A stretch of DNA of 64,000 nt, taken from positions 2,781,001 through 2,845,000 of the forward strand of contig OZ024843.1 of the NCBI GenBank assembly GCA_964017145.1, in the 5' to 3' direction. A program made the position numbers and the translations under genes. Positions 58,743 through 64,000 of the stretch are shown in pieces (the first letter of the stretch is position 1; each line of letters starts with the position of its first letter). The stretch is from Agrocybe praecox. Lineage: Eukaryota; Basidiomycota; Agaricomycetes; Agaricales; Agrocybaceae. The notes below the pieces were generated by a model. That model saw only the letters and a list, made by a program, of their open reading frames with translations, was not told where the DNA came from and ran no database searches.

Positions 58743-59172
58743 ATGCCTTTCTTTACCAGACGCTCACCACGTACCACCAACCACAACGTTCTCACTCATG
58801 GGACCCGCAGTCGTCGCGGCGGACTTTTCCACCGTAAGGACAGAGATCGGGTTGCCGGAGGTTACAGTAAGTCTTGCGACTTTGAGATTTAGCTTGGTAT
58901 ATATACTCACGTAAACTACTCCGTTAGAGGCTTCCTTAACAAATCCTAACACCACACGTGCTGGACGGAGACATGCCAAACACGAGCTCAGAGCAATGGT
59001 CAGTCTGTTCCTTTTACTTTGTAAACCGCCGCAAGTATGTTAACCATCCCCTCTTACACAGGGTCGCGGTAACGAGACACATGTCCCACTCATGACGAAG
59101 ATCAAGCGTGCTCTCGGGATACGTTCTACTCCAAGGAGCAAGCGCACCACCATGAGGCGCACTGTGTATTAG
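58743..59172 (+). CDS. Small basic conserved fungal protein, function unknown
   Basis: About 100 residues in three exons: MPFFTRRSPRTTNHNV ... GGLFHRKDRDRVAGGY, then KASLTNPNTTRAGRRHAKHE, LRAM, then GRGNETHVPLMTKIKRALGI and a Lys/Arg tail ending MRRTVY. Both introns are short with GT..AG ends and in phase. From memory, mushroom genomes carry similar small proteins with the block (G)LFHRxDxDRVAGGYKAAL-NPNT and no known function. The TATA box plus CRE upstream suggest a strongly inducible, possibly stress-responsive gene. Confidence 0.82.
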
Positions 59173-59458
59173 TTTCCAGCGCTTTGCCAGTATACCCCAT
59201 GATCGAGCTACGAGCTTATACACCATTCCTTCATTACCACGATCCATATATACATCAACAACTTAATCCACTGTATCAATAGCATTATGACGACATGTAT
59301 CATGAATATCACGGAAAGATTCTAAGCACATAGCATAGTAGCCTTTAATTAGCACCCAAACGACAATGTTGATAATGTTTTGATGAAGCACTCACAGATA
59401 AAATTACAAGATTGACTTAAATGACGTGCCAAGTGCTGACATCGGTGCGGGATATATG

Positions 59459-61316
59459 TCACCACTCGTCATCTTCTTCGTCATCAACTGGAAGAGGAGG
59501 CCAAAAAGGGATTTCAGTATCATTCTCGTCTTTCGTCTTGTCCAAACGTTGAAGAATTTTCGTGGCTTCCCTAAAGGTTAGCTCCGCGATAAGAGTAGCT
59601 TCATCTGGAACATCAGGTAAAGGGACAACAGATAGAGGAGCCGGTATGAGGTACGATTCTGATGACGTTTCTGGAGTCTGGCTTGCTGCGACTGGGAAGG
59701 GTGGTACAACTTCCAGGTAGAATGTACTGAACAGTGGTTGGATAGGTTTCTTCGTCGAATCTGCTGGTAAAGACATCAATGCGTCAAGATATGGCTTGAG
59801 CAAAAATTCCGCAGTGATGGATTCGTCGGGCATAGTTTCCACTGGAAGATTAAGGTATACAAGCCCTGGAATAATATCAGGTATCGTTATTTAAAGATCA
59901 AAGAAGCATGCTCACATTTCCCTTTCGGAGTTGACATGTTGCCCTCGCCATTGATCAGAACAGTCGCTGTGTGCGTCGATGAGCCACCCTCAACAGATGA
60001 AGGGGGAAATACTAGAATAGCGGTGTCTAGCGGTAGGTCTTTCGTAGACGTAGCAGGCAACACGTTTGCGTCGTCGTCACCTTCAGGACTGCGTGGTTCA
60101 GTTTCAACTTCGGGAGACCGTAGCCCTAAAGCTTGGTCGATGATTGCAATACACCGGGCAATGACTGCAATGTTTCGTCTGAACCCTGCCTGCGGGGGAG
60201 GCAACAGCTGGCGAACTTCGTCCTTGAGGTTTGGAAAGACATAAGAGGTGGATGAAATGATAAGGTTGGCCGAAAGTGTATCAGGAAAATCTTCGAGATT
60301 TACAGAATAATTAAAGTGCATTTTCCTTTCAGAGGTGATGGGAGGTTCATCCAGAGAACCCGGCATGTTGGGTAGAGGATTCCGCGTGATAGACGTAGCC
60401 TTATGAGCAAGGATATAAACCCCTCCATTAACTGCTGAAGCCCGACAAAAACCTTGGGCAATATCACCTATGCCACCATAGTGACCTACGAGAAAAGGTG
60501 ACGGTCCATATCTTCCACTAGACCGCAAATAAGTCTGTAGGCGATGCAATGTGGGAAGAGTCGGTTCTAAATTACGGCCAGAGAGTTAGATCATACAACC
60601 TTTGAACGCAACGTGAAACCAGTTACCATCGCCAGAGATGCAAAATGCAAGGGAGAACGCGATAACAGATGATATCTCGCCACCCAAAGAGAAGGTTGAC
60701 TGGATAAATTGCAGGAACGACATATCCTCTTTTCCCTCGACTTCTTTCTTCCCGATAAAGTCTCCAGCAGCAGCAAATGTTAGGAATCGCATTAGACGAC
60801 GCTTTTCTATAAGACTTATTTCTTTATTCTTGAATATATCTTCCTTGCTTCCTGGTACATTCCTAGCTCGGCCAGATGAATCATAGACGCTGATGCACTC
60901 TAGGAGGCGAAACCCGCTGTATTTAGCTACCCCCGACATGATAAGAGAGGTTATCATGGGACCCGTAGCAGGTATCACGGCAGGTCTGAGGCATATTGAA
61001 TATTGCCTGTACTGGGACGGAACTTCGGTACTGTGAGTAATACGCTGATAGCGCGCAGTAGGGTCAGAAGATTGCCCAGAGTTGCGGTCTGCCCATTGAA
61101 CGAGCTCATCCAAGGATAAACTCGCTTCTTCGCCGCCATAATATGAATTCGAGTCTATGTGCGCGACTTTGTATCCAGCCTTGGACAATGCACTTGATAT
61201 CGAGTTCGAGGAGTAGGTATATGGCGTAAGATTATTGACGAGGCAACTCACGCAGCAGTTATACTTTCTACCAGCCCTGTGCCCAGTATTACAACATCAA
61301 ATTGACTTTCTTCCAT
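59459..61316 (-). CDS. MRS6: Rab escort protein (Rab geranylgeranyltransferase component A)
   Basis: Presents newly made Rab GTPases to the geranylgeranyl transferase. The start at 61316 gives MEESQFDVVILGTGLVES, the GDI/REP nucleotide-binding-like motif. After an intron it reads ALSKAGYKVAHIDSNSYYGG. QYSICLRPAVIPATGPMITS, MSGVAKYSGFRLLECISVYD, and RRLMRFLTFAAAGDFIGKKE follow. The next exon has LVGHYGGIGDIAQGFCRASA and VNGGVYILAHKATSITRNP, GDI conserved regions. The long acidic C-terminus (LDKTKDENDTEIPFWPPLP, ending EEDDEW) and extra loops are typical of REP and not of GDI. Divergent to the gar2-like gene. Confidence 0.9.
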
Positions 61317-61582
61317 TGAAATTTTGTCTGAATGTGCAACTGAAATGACCCCGGATATGACGCAGAGAGAGCAGGTAAGGGTAGATAGAAGCTGAGATCT
61401 ACTAGCGTTTGAGAGGTTCGGCGCCTCTTCATCCGGCCCGGTTCGTAGTTAGGTTAGCACGGTGACGTGACATCTAGATAACACCTACCCTAAAGACAAC
61501 TTTTCAGTGATCAGAAAATTTGGAAATAATTCTAATCCAGTTCCCTACCCTCTCACCTTCCCTTCCCTTACCTCTTTTCCCA

Positions 61583-63436
61583 ATGGCCAAATCAGACAAG
61601 AAGTCGGAAAAGAAATCCGCATCCGTTCCTAAAGTGAAGGGGGACAAGAAGGTCGCTGCCTCTTCGAAGGAAATTCTCGCAAAGGCTGCAAAGGCTAAAG
61701 AAACTGTATGTTCACAACTTGTTATTTTTGCTGTTAGTTTTCTAATCCCACCTTTCAATTGTGAAGGCTGCTGCCCCTTCCAAGGCCAAGGCTGAGACCA
61801 ATGGGAAGAAGGTATGTTTTTCTGATTCGACTTTCTAATAAATATTCTCATCGTCTTTCTTCTCAGTCCAAGAAGGTCAAGGAACCCACTCCCTCGGAGT
61901 CGAGCGAAAGCTCTTCGGAGGAAGAAAAGCCCAAGGCCGCTCAAGTAAAGGCTGCAGCACCCCCTGCTACCTCTTCGGATTCCAGCGACAGCGACAGTGA
62001 AGAAGAGGCCAAACCAGCTACTAAAGTTGTTCCCACCAAAAAGGCTGCTCTCGCCAAAAAAGATTCATCATCTTCTGAATCCTCTGACTCTGACGACGAG
62101 CCAGCCCCTCCTCCCAAAGCCGATAAGAAGGCTGCAGGCAAGGCCGCCGCTGTCCCCCAAAAGGCACCTGTTGCTGCCAAGAAGGATTCTTCTTCCTCTG
62201 AAGAGTCTTCCGACTCATCTGACGAGGAGTCAACCCCCAAGGCCGCTCCTGCCAAAGCATCACCCAAAAAGGCCGCTGTGTCTGCCAAAAAAGCCGAATC
62301 CTCCTCCTCCGAGTCGTCCGATGAAGAGACGGCTGCCCCATCAAAAGCGACCAAGGCCGCACCCGCTAAGAAGGCATCTTCGGACAGCGATGACAGCGAC
62401 AGTGACTCTTCTGAGGATGAGAAGGATGCAAAGAAGAGCTCTTCTGAGGAGTCAGATTCAGATTCCTCTGAGGATGAGGATGGTGACGTGAAGATGGCTG
62501 CACCTGCTGCTGTCAACGGCTGTACGTCTTTCCCTTTTGTCAATCATTCTTGGAATACTAATTTTTTTTGTAGCCAACAAGCGCAAAGCTCAGGATGAGG
62601 ATGAGCCCCAAGCGAAGAAGGTCAAGCTCGCTGATGGTTCTGCTGCCGCTGCTGGTGATGAACCTGAAGAGGGTACATCTATTTTCGTGGGCCGTTTATC
62701 GTGGTCTGTCGACAACGATCGTTTGGCACAAGAGTTCGCTTCATGCGGTGAAGTCGTTTCGGCCAACGTTCAGGTGGATCGTGATTCTGGTAAATCAAGA
62801 GGGTTCGGATATGTTCACTTCAAGACAGCCGACGCTGTCGAGAAGGCTCTTGCTATGAATGGTGTTGAGATTGATGGTCGTCCCGTCAACATCGACCGAA
62901 GCACTGCGCCTGACAAGAGCAAGGCCAGGGAGAACCGCGCTAAGGTCTTCAATGACCAAGTCAGCCCTCCCAGCAGCACTCTCTTCGTTGGTAACCTGAG
63001 CTTTGGCGTAACTGAGGATGCTGTATGGAGCTTCTTCAACGACTATGGCGTTAAGAACGTTCGTCTCCCTACAGACCGTGATACCGGTCGTCCCAAGGGC
63101 TTTGGATATGTTGAATTCGAGGACATTGATGGTGCAAAGAAGGCTTTCGAGGCTTCTAATGGTGCTGAAATCGAAGGACGAGCCATTCGTCTTGATTACT
63201 CTCAACCAAGAGATAACTCTGGTGGAGGAGGCCGTGGCGGCGGTCGTGGGTTCGGGGGTGACCGTGGCGGTCGTGGCGGCGGCCGTGGCGGAGGACGCGG
63301 ATTCGGTGACCGTGGTGGAGGGCGTGGTGGATTTGGCGGTGGACGCGGTGGAGGTGGTCGTGGTCGTGGAGCCCCCAGAGGCAACCCACGAAGTGGTGGC
63401 ATCGGCGCCTTCGAGGGTAAGAAGATCACCTTCTAG
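61583..63436 (+). CDS. Nucleolin-like nucleolar protein (gar2/Nsr1)
   Basis: Pre-rRNA processing factor. The start at 61583 (MAKSDKKSEKKSASVPKV) leads into Lys/Ala stretches alternating with Ser/Asp/Glu blocks (SSESSDSDDEP, SSDSDDSDSDSSEDE), typical CK2 sites. After the linker NKRKAQDEDEPQAKKVKLA come two RRMs: RNP2 IFVGRLSW with RNP1 KSRGFGYVHF, and RNP2 LFVGNLSF with RNP1 RPKGFGYVEF. A Gly/Arg-rich (RGG) domain follows and the protein ends GAFEGKKITF. Three introns lie in the N-terminal half. The order acidic domain, two RRMs, RGG is that of gar2/Nsr1 rather than four-RRM nucleolin. Confidence 0.96.
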
Positions 63437-63874
63437 TTCATCTACTTTTCCTATTCCATTCCTGGTTCTCTGCTTTCTTTTACCGGGTCCCTGCTATTCA
63501 CTTATGAGCTATGCTTTATGACGACCGTTTGATTTTGTCCCTCATTGCTGCCTATACCTCCTCTATAGCGCCATTGTTGCTTTATATATGTAGATCATCA
63601 TTTCCTGTACTCAATTCATGCATATCGATTTTTGAGCTTCCAATATCATTTTTGCATCAGAACATGATTTTATTATTCGTTTGATTTGAAACAGGATTAA
63701 GTAGCTCATTATACAGTACAAACGTGAAATTTTCGTATCAAAAATAATTATTATCGCATGGCGGATAGATTATGTGTTATGGTTTGGTTGACATATAAGT
63801 GACCCTCGGTGTCAGGATTCGTGATGAAAAGAATGAAAAACTGATGCCCAAATGCGAACTGCTCACCCCAAAAT
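63437..63874. other. Convergent intergenic region
   Basis: 438 bp between the gar2-like stop and the stop of the truncated last gene; T-rich 3' flanks, no exon seen. Confidence 0.5.
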
Positions 63875-64000
63875 TTATGCACCCAATTTCCCTTCCCGTA
63901 TCGCTTTTCGCATCGGATTCTGGTCAGGGGAAAGAGCGCCATTCCTCTCGAGTCGATCGAATAGAACAAACAACTTCTCCGCCTCGCGTTCCTTCTCTTC
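63875..64000 (-). CDS. C-terminal fragment of a Ric8/synembryn-like protein, 5' part outside the window
   Basis: One open frame runs in from the right edge and reads EEKEREAEKLFVLFDRLERN then GALSPDQNPMRKAIREGKLG before TAA at 63875. The EKEREAE-LFVLF-RLE ending followed by NP-R-A resembles the C-terminus of fungal Ric8 proteins (G-alpha chaperones/exchange factors). With 41 residues this is a tentative identification. Confidence 0.5.
   Translation of the reverse strand, partial: EEKEREAEKLFVLFDRLERNGALSPDQNPMRKAIREGKLGA

Noticed and set aside
61941..62543. 200-codon minus-strand open frame opposite the gar2-like gene
   Set aside because: It mirrors the Ser/Asp/Glu and Lys/Ala repeats of the nucleolar protein; codon bias makes the antisense frame open. 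No independent protein character.

Overview
The window looks like a piece of a mushroom-forming basidiomycete (Agaricomycetes) genome. Genes lie on both strands and are interrupted by many short GT-AG introns, mostly about 45-90 bp. The gene content is fungal (Zn2Cys6 and Atf1-type bZIP regulators, ARA2-like reductase, DUF1748 protein, Gpc1, Msy-type MscS channel). I assembled 26 protein-coding genes by joining exons by hand, two of them cut by the window ends. I saw no tRNA, rRNA, CRISPR array or recognisable transposon.

Layout. 0-17 kb holds mostly housekeeping genes: a truncated Zn2Cys6 factor, the Hsp70/Hsp90 co-chaperone STI1, AP-3 mu, an aldo/keto reductase, a tiny NDUFA4-like complex I/IV subunit, a large Ser/Asp/Glu-rich coiled-coil protein and an isochorismatase-like hydrolase. 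16.5-22.3 kb holds a small Lys/Glu-rich coiled-coil gene (CC-A) next to a secreted GH35 beta-galactosidase (copy A). 23.7-36.6 kb holds hexokinase, a SOD-fold mitoribosomal protein, OST2/DAD1, a DUF1748 microprotein, Gpc1, the tRNA adenosine deaminase Tad1 and an EF-hand MscS channel. 37.1-43.2 kb repeats the earlier pair: a second coiled-coil paralogue (CC-B) next to a second GH35 gene (copy B). ATP synthase subunit d and a secreted GH3 beta-xylosidase follow. 47.1-52.1 kb has no recognisable gene but carries a 204-bp, three-copy tandem repeat and microsatellites. 52.1-64 kb holds an Atf1/CREB-type bZIP gene, a DUF3445 (haem-dependent N-demethylase-like) gene with a 1.6-kb intron, a small basic protein, Rab escort protein, a nucleolin/gar2-like protein and the tail of a Ric8-like gene.

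How parts may connect. Two GH35 enzymes and a GH3 xylosidase within 29 kb suggest a loose cluster of plant-polysaccharide degradation genes. Both coiled-coil paralogues and the small basic gene at 58.7 kb carry a perfect palindromic CRE (TGACGTCA) upstream, and the window itself encodes an Atf1-type factor of the kind that binds this site. This possible local stress regulon and the doubled coiled-coil/GH35 pairing are the most interesting signals. No completely novel multi-gene system is evident.
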